From assembly GCA_035289745.1 (NCBI GenBank), contig DATDWF010000027.1:1-11047 (forward strand): 11,047 bases of DNA. Reading direction: 5' to 3'. The DNA comes from JAUYQE01 sp035289745 (lineage in GTDB: Archaea > Nanobdellota > Nanobdellia > Woesearchaeales > GW2011-AR9). Position numbers and translations under genes: made by a program. The notes below the pieces were generated by a model. The model was given only the letters and a program-made list of their open reading frames with translations. It did not search any database and was not told the DNA's origin. This document shows positions 1 through 4,374 of the stretch, in pieces; the stretch's first letter is position 1, and each line of letters begins with the position of its first letter.

Positions 1-534
1 CATCTTCTCTAGATAATTCTCAATATTCGCGACCAGCTCTTGAATCAGGAGAGGAGCGATTTGCCGCCCCCAAGGAATATAGGCGTCTTCAGCAACTTTT
101 ATTTTTTTCTCACGGCTTTCCAGCGCCAAAGTTTCCAAGTCTTTGGTGTTGTCAATCATGTCCGCAATTTTGACGCGTTTTATTTTCTTTCGCGCAAAAG
201 ACAAGCGGAGCACGTATTCTTCAGGAGAGAGTTTCCGCCCCTCTTTCATTTTGCCGGTATTTCGGGAAAGGACATACACCCCATTCGAAATCTCGTAGCC
301 AAAGATTTCATTGATCTCATCCATTTTCAGTGGCGTGTCTTCAACGATATCATGGAGCAAAGCAATGCACTGGGTAACAGGATCACTGTAGCCGTAGCGT
401 TCCAGAATCTCAGCGACGGCTAAAGGATGCTTCCAATAGGGCTCATTGGAGCCTTTCCGAAACTGACCGTGATGATAGTTCTCGCAGTACAATCGCGCTA
501 ATTCCACATGGCGGGGTGTTAAGAGAAATGACAT
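1..534 (-). CDS. RelA/SpoT-type HD-domain phosphohydrolase (C-terminus outside window)
   Basis: The reading frame starts at ATG 532-534 and stays open to the window edge, giving 178 residues; the C-terminus lies beyond position 1. The metal-binding HD signature is visible: YWKHP (H36), LLHDIVEDT (H61, D62, with E65-D66 matching the hydrolase ED pair of SpoT/Rel), and KIADMIDNTKDL (D125), which corresponds to the KIADRLHN motif of the family. The likely role is Mn-dependent hydrolysis of (p)ppGpp or a related pyrophosphorylated nucleotide in the cytoplasm, as in MESH1-like small alarmone hydrolases. No synthetase domain is seen in the visible part. A box A at 554-564 suggests leaderless transcription. 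The gene lies 48 nt beyond the copied tRNA-Leu tail, so it was probably the original neighbour of that tRNA. The family is fairly secure; the substrate is an inference. Confidence 0.8.
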   Translation of the reverse strand, partial: MSFLLTPRHVELARLYCENYHHGQFRKGSNEPYWKHPLAVAEILERYGYSDPVTQCIALLHDIVEDTPLKMDEINEIFGYEISNGVYVLSRNTGKMKEGRKLSPEEYVLRLSFARKKIKRVKIADMIDNTKDLETLALESREKKIKVAEDAYIPWGRQIAPLLIQELVANIENYLEKM

Positions 535-553
535 ACGGTAAGGAGAAAAGGGG

Positions 554-564
554 TATTTTTTAAA
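554..564 (-). promoter_or_regulatory. Box A (TATA-like) promoter of the HD hydrolase gene
   Basis: On the minus strand this reads TTTAAAAAATA, centred about 25 nt before the ATG at 534. No Shine-Dalgarno follows, so the transcript is probably leaderless, as for several other first genes in the window. Confidence 0.55.
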
Positions 565-575
565 GGTTTTGCCTG

Positions 576-580
576 AAAAA
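576..580 (-). terminator. T-run after the displaced tRNA tail (probable ancestral tRNA terminator)
   Basis: On the minus strand the copied tRNA-Leu tail ends in the discriminator A, then G, then TTTTT. The intact tRNA-Leu(CAG) in this window shows the same pattern: A, GA, then seven T. This suggests 576-580 was the terminator of tRNA-Leu(UAG) before the toxin-antitoxin DNA was inserted. Confidence 0.45.
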
Positions 581-581
581 C

Positions 582-595
582 TGTGGGCGGCAGGA
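582..595 (-). repeat. Distal att-like repeat: copy of the tRNA-Leu(UAG) 3' end
   Basis: The plus-strand sequence tgtgggcggcagga is identical over 14 nt to 1096-1109. That is the 3' end of tRNA-Leu(UAG): the last T-loop base, the 3' half of the T stem, the seven acceptor bases and the discriminator. The match stops sharply at both sides (c/a at the outer end, a/t at the inner end). Its orientation and position fit a displaced tRNA tail left by site-specific integration. Confidence 0.7.
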
Positions 596-608
596 AGTAC
601 CCAATACT

Positions 609-857
609 TTATTTGTATACCCTTCCTCTCTTATCAAAAATTCTAATTTTAAGAATCTTTTGTTGGAAATCAACATCAACAATTGCCCGATAGTCCCCTA
701 TCCGTAATTTATACCCTCCCCCTTCGAAGTGCTCGAGATAATGAAAAGGATTTTCCGCGACTTCATCTATTTTATTCAAGACTCTTGCTGACAAATCAGG
801 GGGAAGAATTTCTACATACTTTGCAGCTTTCGGATGCCACATAATTTCCCAAGTCAT
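609..857 (-). CDS. relE: RelE/ParE-family toxin
   Basis: An 82-residue basic protein with the RelE/ParE layout: an N-terminal strand (TWEIMWHPKAAKYVE), a helical pair ending near residue 36, then the strand region YKLRIGDYRAIVDVD (K50, R52, R57) and a C-terminal KRGRVYK (R78, Y81). RelE-type proteins are ribosome-dependent mRNA interferases that are neutralised by the protein encoded just before them. Here the start codon shares ATGA with the antitoxin stop, the usual coupled arrangement with the antitoxin first. The basic residues at 50-57 and 77-82 are where RelE enzymes hold their catalytic or RNA-binding side chains. The protein is full length for the family. The symbol is used at family level only. 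The pair sits between two copies of a tRNA-Leu 3' end, which suggests horizontal arrival. Confidence 0.85.
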   Translation of the reverse strand: MTWEIMWHPKAAKYVEILPPDLSARVLNKIDEVAENPFHYLEHFEGGGYKLRIGDYRAIVDVDFQQKILKIRIFDKRGRVYK

Positions 858-1051
858 CGCAGAATACGTCTTTTCAGATCTTCATGGCGGATATATTGAG
901 AATCGGGTGTAGCTCGTGCTTCTGCCAGCATTTTTTGGGCATGGACGGTTACTTTACCTTCCTCAGAAAGAATATGTTTTACAATAGCTATATCCTGTTT
1001 AAGTTCTTCTAGATCCGCATGCATATGCGCCATTACCGCTGCTTCACTCAT
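854..1051 (-). CDS. Antitoxin of the RelE-like pair
   Basis: A 65-residue protein lying directly before the RelE-like toxin and overlapping it by ATGA (its TGA is 854-856). The N-terminal half is predicted helical and acidic (HADLEELKQDIAIVKHIL, residues 11-28). The C-terminal half ends in a basic tail (HEDLKRRILR). This fits a small helical antitoxin that wraps its toxin and may autorepress the operon. I do not recognise a specific antitoxin family; the assignment rests on length, gene order and overlap with a clear RelE fold. The start at 1051 is supported by a box A 25 nt upstream (1071-1081) and no Shine-Dalgarno. In-frame Met codons at residues 7 and 10 could also serve. Confidence 0.75.
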   Translation of the reverse strand: MSEAAVMAHMHADLEELKQDIAIVKHILSEEGKVTVHAQKMLAEARATPDSQYIRHEDLKRRILR

Positions 1052-1070
1052 CAGTTCTAGAAATTGTTTC

Positions 1071-1081
1071 TATTTTAAAAA
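1071..1081 (-). promoter_or_regulatory. Box A promoter of the toxin-antitoxin operon, also the T-run after tRNA-Leu(UAG)
   Basis: The minus strand reads TTTTTAAAATA, centred 25 nt before the antitoxin ATG. Its leading five T lie about 15-20 nt past the tRNA 3' end, so the same bases may end the tRNA transcript and start the toxin-antitoxin transcript. Confidence 0.5.
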
Positions 1082-1095
1082 TGTTATTGAAAGAA

Positions 1096-1109
1096 TGTGG
1101 GCGGCAGGA
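1096..1109 (-). repeat. Proximal att-like repeat inside tRNA-Leu(UAG)
   Basis: This is the partner of 582-595, exact over 14 nt, at the tRNA 3' end. Integrases commonly use tRNA 3' ends as attachment sites, and the incoming element restores the tRNA tail on this side. The distance between copies is 514 bp, which holds just the toxin-antitoxin operon. Confidence 0.7.
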
Positions 1110-1179
1110 TTCGAACCTGCGGAGGCACTAAGCCAATAGGTCCTAAGCCTATCCCGTTTGGCCACTCCGGCACGCCCAC
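1096..1179 (-). tRNA. tRNA-Leu(UAG)
   Basis: An 84-nt class II tRNA. The acceptor arms GTGGGCG and CGCCCAC pair over 7 bp and are followed by discriminator A (1096). CCA is not encoded. The T arm is GCAGG-TTCGAAT-CCTGC. The anticodon stem ATAGG/CCTAT encloses the loop CTTAGGA, so the anticodon is TAG (bases 1143-1145 on the plus strand), which reads CUA and other CUN leucine codons. The long variable arm contains a GGC/GCC helix typical of tRNA-Leu. A box A lies at 1205-1212. The 3' end is one of two copies of a 14-nt repeat flanking the toxin-antitoxin genes. Confidence 0.95.
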
Positions 1180-1204
1180 ACAAGGAAAAAGGATAAGACC
1201 TTCA

Positions 1205-1212
1205 TTTAAAAA
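1205..1212 (-). promoter_or_regulatory. Box A promoter of tRNA-Leu(UAG)
   Basis: The minus strand reads TTTTTAAA, centred about 29 nt before the mature tRNA 5' end, the usual spacing for an archaeal tRNA promoter. Confidence 0.5.
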
Positions 1213-1253
1213 CGTTTAGGCAATGGAGTGATATCGCGCCCAAGCTCGAAATC

Positions 1254-1261
1254 TATTTAAA
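1254..1261 (+). promoter_or_regulatory. Box A promoter of the Kef-type antiporter gene
   Basis: TATTTAAA lies about 70 nt before the ATG at 1326, implying a leader of roughly 45 nt. AGGTG at 1317-1321 may act as a Shine-Dalgarno. This makes the gene an exception to the leaderless pattern of other first genes here. The 146-nt spacer between the tRNA and this gene holds nothing else I can recognise. Confidence 0.4.
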
Positions 1262-1325
1262 GAGCATATTCTGAAAACGGCTCTCGAAAGAAGGAAAGAG
1301 TGAACAGCGAAAAAGCAGGTGTTAG

Positions 1326-3080
1326 ATGCCGTCATTCATCCATGATTTTGGAGTGCTATTCTTAGTCATCGTAGTATTCTCCTTCCTGGCCAAGCTCCTG
1401 AAGCAGCCCATCATCATCGGCTACATTGTTTCCGGATTTATGTTCTCCCTCTTCATCGCCGGCGGCAGCACGACGGAAGAGCAAATTCTGGCGCTCGCAG
1501 AGTTGGGCATTACCTTTCTCCTCTTCCTGATGGGCTTGGAGTTTGATTTCCACAACCTGAAGCATCTGGGAAAAGACATTTTCATTACGACGGCCCTGCA
1601 ATCCATCATTTTCTTTGCGGTGGCTTTCGGCGCTGCGCATGCGGTAGGATTTGGCAGCAAAGAAAGCGTTTACCTGGCAATCCTCTTCCTCTTCAGCAGC
1701 ACGCTCCTCGTCGCCAAGTGGCTGGAAGACAAGAAAGAAATAGCGACGCTCCACGGCAAGATAACGTTAGGAATCCTTATCATGCAGGATGTCTTTGCCA
1801 TTTTGATCTTAACGCTGCTCAACTCGTTTCAGCAAACAAAACTCTCTGCGGTTCTCTTCGTGCTTCTCAAAGGCCTGATCCTTATCGGCCTCGCTATCGT
1901 TTTCGTACGCTATCTTCTCAATTATCTGCTCAAGATTGCCTTCCGCTACCCAGAACTGCTCTTCGTTTCCAGCTTGGGTGTGTGCTTTCTTTTCGTGGAA
2001 ATCGCGCCCCGGCTTGGCTATTCGACGGCTATCGGGGCGTTCATTGCCGGCGTTACTTTAGCGAACACGGAATACAAAAATGACATTTTAGGGCGGCTCA
2101 AGCCGCTGATCATCTTCTTTAACCTCCTCTTTTTTGTGGGCATGGGCTTTCGCATCACGACGGCTTTTAGCGCCAGAGCCATAACACTTATGTTGCTCTT
2201 CCTGGCGTTCTGTTTCTTTGTCAAGCCCGGCATTGTGTATCTCACCCTCAAGCTCCGGGGCTACGATCTGAAGACCTCTTTCCTGACGGCCATAAACCTT
2301 GCCCAAGTCAGCGAATTCGGGCTGATCATTATATCGGCGGCAGCGGCGATGGGGATCGTGTCATCAGAGATGACGGCCATTGCCATCGTGCTTATCGTCA
2401 TTACTTTCGTGCTTTCCTCATACACCATAAAGTACGACGCGCTGCTGTTCAAGCTGGGCCACCCTTTCCTGAAGAAAATCGACCGCTTTTTTCCGGCACA
2501 GGGCCATCCCGAAGCCGGAAAGGCCGCAGCCGGATTCCACGTGCTGCTCTTTGGCTATTACGACCTGGGCAAAGAATTCTTTTCCAGGCTGGAAGGGCTG
2601 GGAAAGAAGACCGTAGTTATCGAAAACGACCGGGCAAACATTTCCCTCCTGAAGCAAGAAGGGATCTCCTATATGTACGGCTCTGTTTCTAATCCCTATT
2701 TCTTGGATCACCTGGACTTTTCAGCAGCGGAAATCGTCGTTTCCAGCCTGACGGATGCTGACGAGAGCAAAATGATCATCAAAAGCATCAAAAGCAGGAA
2801 TCCGAAAGCGACCATTATCGTCACTGCCAAGAATGTGCGGAATTCCCTGGAGCTGTATGAAGCAGGAGCTGATTACGTCATTTATCCGTCATACGTCAAT
2901 GAGCAGAAAGTCTCTGTTCTTTTGGAAGACTATACGACAGACCTCAATAAAATCATCAGCAGGAAAGTCCATGACCTGGCGCTCTTCAAGGACAAGCAGG
3001 AAAAAATACGCCAAACCGAGACAATGTTTTCTATCAATGAATTCATGAAAAGGCTGTCGAAGAAAGAAGGGAAGAAGTAG
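1326..3080 (+). CDS. KefB/KefC-type CPA2 cation/proton antiporter with TrkA-N domain
   Basis: A 584-residue protein in two parts. Residues 1-375 are about twelve hydrophobic segments of the monovalent cation:proton antiporter-2 fold, with GLEFDF (71-75), LLIMQDVFAIL (Q154-D155, the QD pair of the Kef branch rather than the DD of NapA), AFIAGVTLANTEY (238-250) and NLAQVSEFGL (324-333). Residues 403-530 form a Rossmann-type RCK/TrkA-N regulatory domain, starting LLFGYYDLG with an acidic residue at the end of strand 2 (E433). The C-terminus is a short charged tail; no second RCK_C domain is present. The likely function is ligand-gated K+ (or Na+) efflux in exchange for protons at the cytoplasmic membrane. 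Kef systems are controlled by nucleotides or glutathione adducts; the ligand here is unknown. The glycine motif is G-Y-Y-x-x-G instead of GxGxxG. The gene stands alone, convergent with the next gene at an 8-nt gap. Confidence 0.9.
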   Translation: MPSFIHDFGVLFLVIVVFSFLAKLLKQPIIIGYIVSGFMFSLFIAGGSTTEEQILALAELGITFLLFLMGLEFDFHNLKHLGKDIFITTALQSIIFFAVAFGAAHAVGFGSKESVYLAILFLFSSTLLVAKWLEDKKEIATLHGKITLGILIMQDVFAILILTLLNSFQQTKLSAVLFVLLKGLILIGLAIVFVRYLLNYLLKIAFRYPELLFVSSLGVCFLFVEIAPRLGYSTAIGAFIAGVTLANTEYKNDILGRLKPLIIFFNLLFFVGMGFRITTAFSARAITLMLLFLAFCFFVKPGIVYLTLKLRGYDLKTSFLTAINLAQVSEFGLIIISAAAAMGIVSSEMTAIAIVLIVITFVLSSYTIKYDALLFKLGHPFLKKIDRFFPAQGHPEAGKAAAGFHVLLFGYYDLGKEFFSRLEGLGKKTVVIENDRANISLLKQEGISYMYGSVSNPYFLDHLDFSAAEIVVSSLTDADESKMIIKSIKSRNPKATIIVTAKNVRNSLELYEAGADYVIYPSYVNEQKVSVLLEDYTTDLNKIISRKVHDLALFKDKQEKIRQTETMFSINEFMKRLSKKEGKK

Positions 3081-3088
3081 GAGAGAGG

Positions 3089-3466
3089 TTATTGCTCTAA
3101 GAGCATTTTACTGGCTATCACATAATAATTTCCTTGATAGCCAAGTGCTGCTGCTCGCTGCTTTTCGCTATCGGGAAAGAAACCCTCAAAAGTCATAAAT
3201 TCGGCTTTTCTGTATTCAGGAAACCTCCGCAGGAGTTCAAAATAGGTTTCAAGTTCTAACGAAGTCTGTTCAGCATCTCGCAGGCGTTGTTGTGCCAATC
3301 CTTCTGGTTCTCCGTAAGCCAATCCTTCTAGGCCATTGAAAGCACAAGCGGAAACAGCACAGGCCAGATTTATAGATATATGTCTATAATGACAATCGCC
3401 CGGTAAAAAGCGGAATTGCAAACCATAGCCTGCTGGAAAAGAAATGATTAGATTTCTTCGTTGTAC
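3089..3466 (-). CDS. Unknown small protein, second frame of a possible -1 frameshift gene
   Basis: The open frame ends with TAA at 3089-3091. It has no ATG near its 5' end: the nearest plausible start of its own is TTG at 3421 (110 residues). The frame remains open upstream through the A-run, so 125 residues would be added if the ribosome slipped -1 at 3466-3472. The protein has a Cys/His-containing segment (LPGDCHYR, then LACAVSACAF) followed by a helical acidic region (AQQRLRDAEQTSLELETYFELL) and an aromatic C-terminal part. I do not recognise the family. The spacing of Cys and His might bind a metal, but this is only an idea. The gene could be translated separately from TTG, made by frameshifting from 3516, or be broken by an indel in the six-A run. 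Confidence 0.5.
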   Translation of the reverse strand, partial: VQRRNLIISFPAGYGLQFRFLPGDCHYRHISINLACAVSACAFNGLEGLAYGEPEGLAQQRLRDAEQTSLELETYFELLRRFPEYRKAEFMTFEGFFPDSEKQRAAALGYQGNYYVIASKMLLEQ

Positions 3467-3472
3467 TTTTTT
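3439..3472 (-). promoter_or_regulatory. Candidate -1 frameshift signal
   Basis: On the minus strand AAAAAAG (3472-3466) is followed by a 7-nt spacer and then a 7-bp hairpin, AAGAAAT-CTAATC-ATTTCTT (3458-3439). The stop codon of the short frame sits in the hairpin loop. Slippery heptamer, spacer and stem are in the classical order, but the stem is A/U-rich and weak. Confidence 0.35.
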
Positions 3473-3516
3473 CCCAGTTCTTCCAGTTCCTTAAGCCGTG
3501 TTCTTATATCTGCCAT
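3448..3516 (-). CDS. Short leading frame MADIRTRLKELEELGKKYNEEI
   Basis: A 22-codon frame from ATG 3514-3516 to TAA 3448-3450. An in-frame ATG at 3535-3537 would give 29 codons, but it lies too close to the box A-like TTTAAAT at 3546-3552; 3516 is about 33 nt from it. The product is a charged amphipathic helix. It contains the heptamer A AAA AAG in the reading phase that permits -1 slippage (zero-frame codons GGA AAA AAG). After slippage the frame joins the 125-codon downstream frame to make a protein of about 142 residues. It may therefore be the N-terminus of that protein, an upstream regulatory peptide, or half of a gene broken by a one-base indel. Confidence 0.4.
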   Translation of the reverse strand: MADIRTRLKELEELGKKYNEEI

Positions 3517-3549
3517 TTCTTTCTCAAATTGAATCATACATTTAGATTT

Positions 3550-3556
3550 AAAAAAA
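3550..3556 (-). terminator. T7 terminator of tRNA-Leu(CAG)
   Basis: The minus strand reads discriminator A, GA, then seven T. Oligo-T directly after a tRNA is a typical archaeal terminator. The same run merges with TTTAAAT (3546-3552), a possible box A for the following small gene. Confidence 0.6.
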
Positions 3557-3558
3557 TC

Positions 3559-3688
3559 TGCGGGCGTCAGGATTCGAACCTGAGTAGGCACTAAGCCACT
3601 AGCTCTTTCCGAACGAAGTGGGGGAAGTTCGAAATCCCTGATTTCGCTCACCTGAAGCTAGCCCGTTTGGCCACTCCGGCACGCCCGC
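3559..3688 (-). tRNA. tRNA-Leu(CAG) with a 46-nt intron
   Basis: A class II tRNA of 130 nt; without the intron it is 84 nt, the same as tRNA-Leu(UAG) in this window. The acceptor GCGGGCG/CGCCCGC pairs over 7 bp and the discriminator is A (3559). CCA is not encoded. The T arm is TCAGG-TTCGAAT-CCTGA. The anticodon stem CTAGC/GCTAG encloses the spliced loop TTCAGGA, with anticodon CAG at 3652-3654, reading the leucine codon CUG. The intron falls between positions 37 and 38, the canonical archaeal site. Confidence 0.93.
3605..3650 (-). other. tRNA intron with bulge-helix-bulge splice motif
   Basis: The 46-nt intron starts TGAGCG and ends GGAAAG. The fold gives an inner stem GAGCGAA/TTCGTTC (7 bp, one G-U), a GG|T bulge at the 5' cut, a central helix TTCA/GGAA (three pairs plus an A-G mismatch) and an AG|A bulge at the 3' cut, next to the anticodon stem. 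This is a slightly relaxed substrate for the archaeal splicing endonuclease EndA. A second hairpin, GAAATC/GATTTC, lies inside the intron. Confidence 0.85.
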
Positions 3689-3712
3689 ATGAACAACATA
3701 AAAATTAAGAGG

Positions 3713-3724
3713 TTATTTTTTATA
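3713..3724 (-). promoter_or_regulatory. Box A promoter of tRNA-Leu(CAG)
   Basis: The minus strand reads TATAAAAAATAA, centred about 31 nt before the tRNA 5' end at 3688. It lies in a 118-nt spacer that also holds the divergent promoter of the S17e-Alba operon. Confidence 0.6.
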
Positions 3725-3776
3725 TCTTTCTGTTAAAAAGCGTTCTGGAAACGGTTGCACAATCCCCACCGTAATC

Positions 3777-3787
3777 TTTATAAATAA
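3777..3787 (+). promoter_or_regulatory. Box A promoter of the rpS17e-Alba operon
   Basis: TTTATAAATAA is centred 25 nt before the ATG at 3807, with no Shine-Dalgarno in between. This implies a leaderless mRNA. Confidence 0.7.
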
Positions 3788-3806
3788 TCCCTAGCTCGAA
3801 CTCCCC

Positions 3807-4013
3807 ATGGGACGAATTAAAACGACTGTTATTAAACGCCGCACAAAAGAGCTGTTCCAGAAGTACGGCCAGCATTTTACCACTGATTTCATACCAAATA
3901 AAGATCTTACCAACCGCTTTGTTTCTGTCAGCAGCAAGAAATTGCGCAATAGCATTGCGGGCTATATAACCCGCCTGAAAAAGCAAGAGCAGAAAGGAGG
4001 GCTGGTGCTATGA
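3807..4013 (+). CDS. rps17e: Ribosomal protein S17e (eS17)
   Basis: A 68-residue basic protein that matches archaeal S17e over its whole length: MGRIKTTVIKRRTKEL at the start, then FIPNKDLTNRFVSVSSKKLRNSIAGYITRL. S17e is a small-subunit ribosomal protein found in archaea and eukaryotes but not in bacteria, so it is a domain-level marker for this window. The ATG at 3807 follows box A by 25 nt and is probably at or near the mRNA 5' end. The stop codon overlaps the Alba start (ATGA), so the two genes form an operon linking a ribosomal protein with a chromatin/RNA-binding protein. Confidence 0.95.
   Translation: MGRIKTTVIKRRTKELFQKYGQHFTTDFIPNKDLTNRFVSVSSKKLRNSIAGYITRLKKQEQKGGLVL
3994..4001 (+). 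promoter_or_regulatory. Shine-Dalgarno of the Alba gene
   Basis: AAAGGAGG ends 8-9 nt before the ATG at 4010 and lies inside the end of rps17e. It is the strongest ribosome binding site in the window and contrasts with the leaderless first gene of the same operon. Confidence 0.7.
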
Positions 4014-4315
4014 GCGAACCGAGTCTTCGGCGTGAAGAAAACTCTGTCTTTATCGGCGAGAAGCCGTTTATGAATTACGTGACGAGCGTCGTGATGCAGT
4101 TTACCGCCAAAGGGTCGAAAGAAGTCGTCATCAAAGCCCGAGGCAAGTTCATCACCCGGGCGGTGGACGTAGCCGAAGTAGCCCGCAAGCGGTTTCTGGA
4201 AAATACCGTTGCCGTCAAGAATATCGTCATTGACAGCAAGGAATTCGAGAATAAGGAAGGCCGGCAAGTGCGAGTGAGCGATATGGAGATTACTTTAGCA
4301 AAGAAAGAAGCATAA
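4010..4315 (+). CDS. albA: Alba, archaeal DNA/RNA-binding chromatin protein
   Basis: A 101-residue protein with the Alba fold: VFIGEKPFMNYVTSVV (13-28), the central strand EVVIKARGKFITRAVDVAEVARKRF, and the C-terminal REVRVSDMEI-like strand (here RQVRVSDMEITLAKK). Alba dimers coat archaeal DNA and also bind RNA; in Sulfolobus the binding is reduced by acetylation of Lys16. In this protein the GKKP motif is GEKP, so the Lys16 position is Glu17 and only Lys18 remains. The gene is translationally coupled to rps17e and has its own strong Shine-Dalgarno. A T-run at 4328-4332 may end the transcript. The family assignment is very secure. Confidence 0.95.
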   Translation: MSEPSLRREENSVFIGEKPFMNYVTSVVMQFTAKGSKEVVIKARGKFITRAVDVAEVARKRFLENTVAVKNIVIDSKEFENKEGRQVRVSDMEITLAKKEA

Positions 4316-4327
4316 AGCTTTTATCGC

Positions 4328-4332
4328 TTTTT
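4328..4332 (+). terminator. T-run downstream of Alba
   Basis: A TTTTT run in a T-rich spacer, 13 nt after the Alba stop and before the next box A. It fits oligo-T archaeal termination, but short runs like this are weak evidence. Confidence 0.35.
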
Positions 4333-4344
4333 CCACGCTTTAAA

Positions 4345-4353
4345 TTTATATAA
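4345..4353 (+). promoter_or_regulatory. Box A promoter of the ClpX-like ATPase gene
   Basis: TTTATATAA is centred 26 nt before the GTG at 4375. The identical spacing to the neighbouring ATG genes supports GTG as the true start of a leaderless mRNA. Confidence 0.65.
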
Positions 4354-4374
4354 TCAGAAGTATTTCTCTTCTTT

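Larger units (their letters stand above)
582..1109. mobile_element. Putative tRNA-Leu-integrated toxin-antitoxin islet (no integrase)
   Basis: The segment is bounded by two direct 14-nt copies of the tRNA-Leu(UAG) 3' end and contains only the RelE-like toxin, its antitoxin and their promoter. There is no integrase, so it would be either a non-autonomous element mobilised in trans or the remnant of a larger integrated element. The T-run beyond the distal copy resembles the terminator of the other tRNA-Leu, supporting the idea that the distal copy is the original tail. The islet is inferred from structure; the repeat itself is seen directly. Confidence 0.55.

Noticed and set aside
40..423. A 127-codon open frame on the plus strand
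   Set aside because: It is antisense to the HD hydrolase, whose minus-strand frame has clear catalytic motifs and a promoter; the plus-strand product resembles nothing.
1083..1092. The 10-mer gttattgaaa, shared with the outer arm of the inverted repeat near 8867
   Set aside because: The match is short and A/T-rich with no shared flanking structure, so chance is the better explanation.
1225..1275. Possible C/D box small RNA upstream of the antiporter (GTGATAT ... CTGA)
   Set aside because: The box C match is poor and the inner C' and D' boxes are missing.
3081..3558. A second tRNA-tail repeat downstream of tRNA-Leu(CAG), as found for tRNA-Leu(UAG)
   Set aside because: No copy of the gcgggcgtcagga tail was found there, so there is no sign that the small gene next to this tRNA arrived by integration.
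3448..3651. A 67-codon minus-strand frame starting inside tRNA-Leu(CAG)
   Set aside because: Its first half is the tRNA and its intron; only the part from ATG 3537 or 3516 could be a real protein start.
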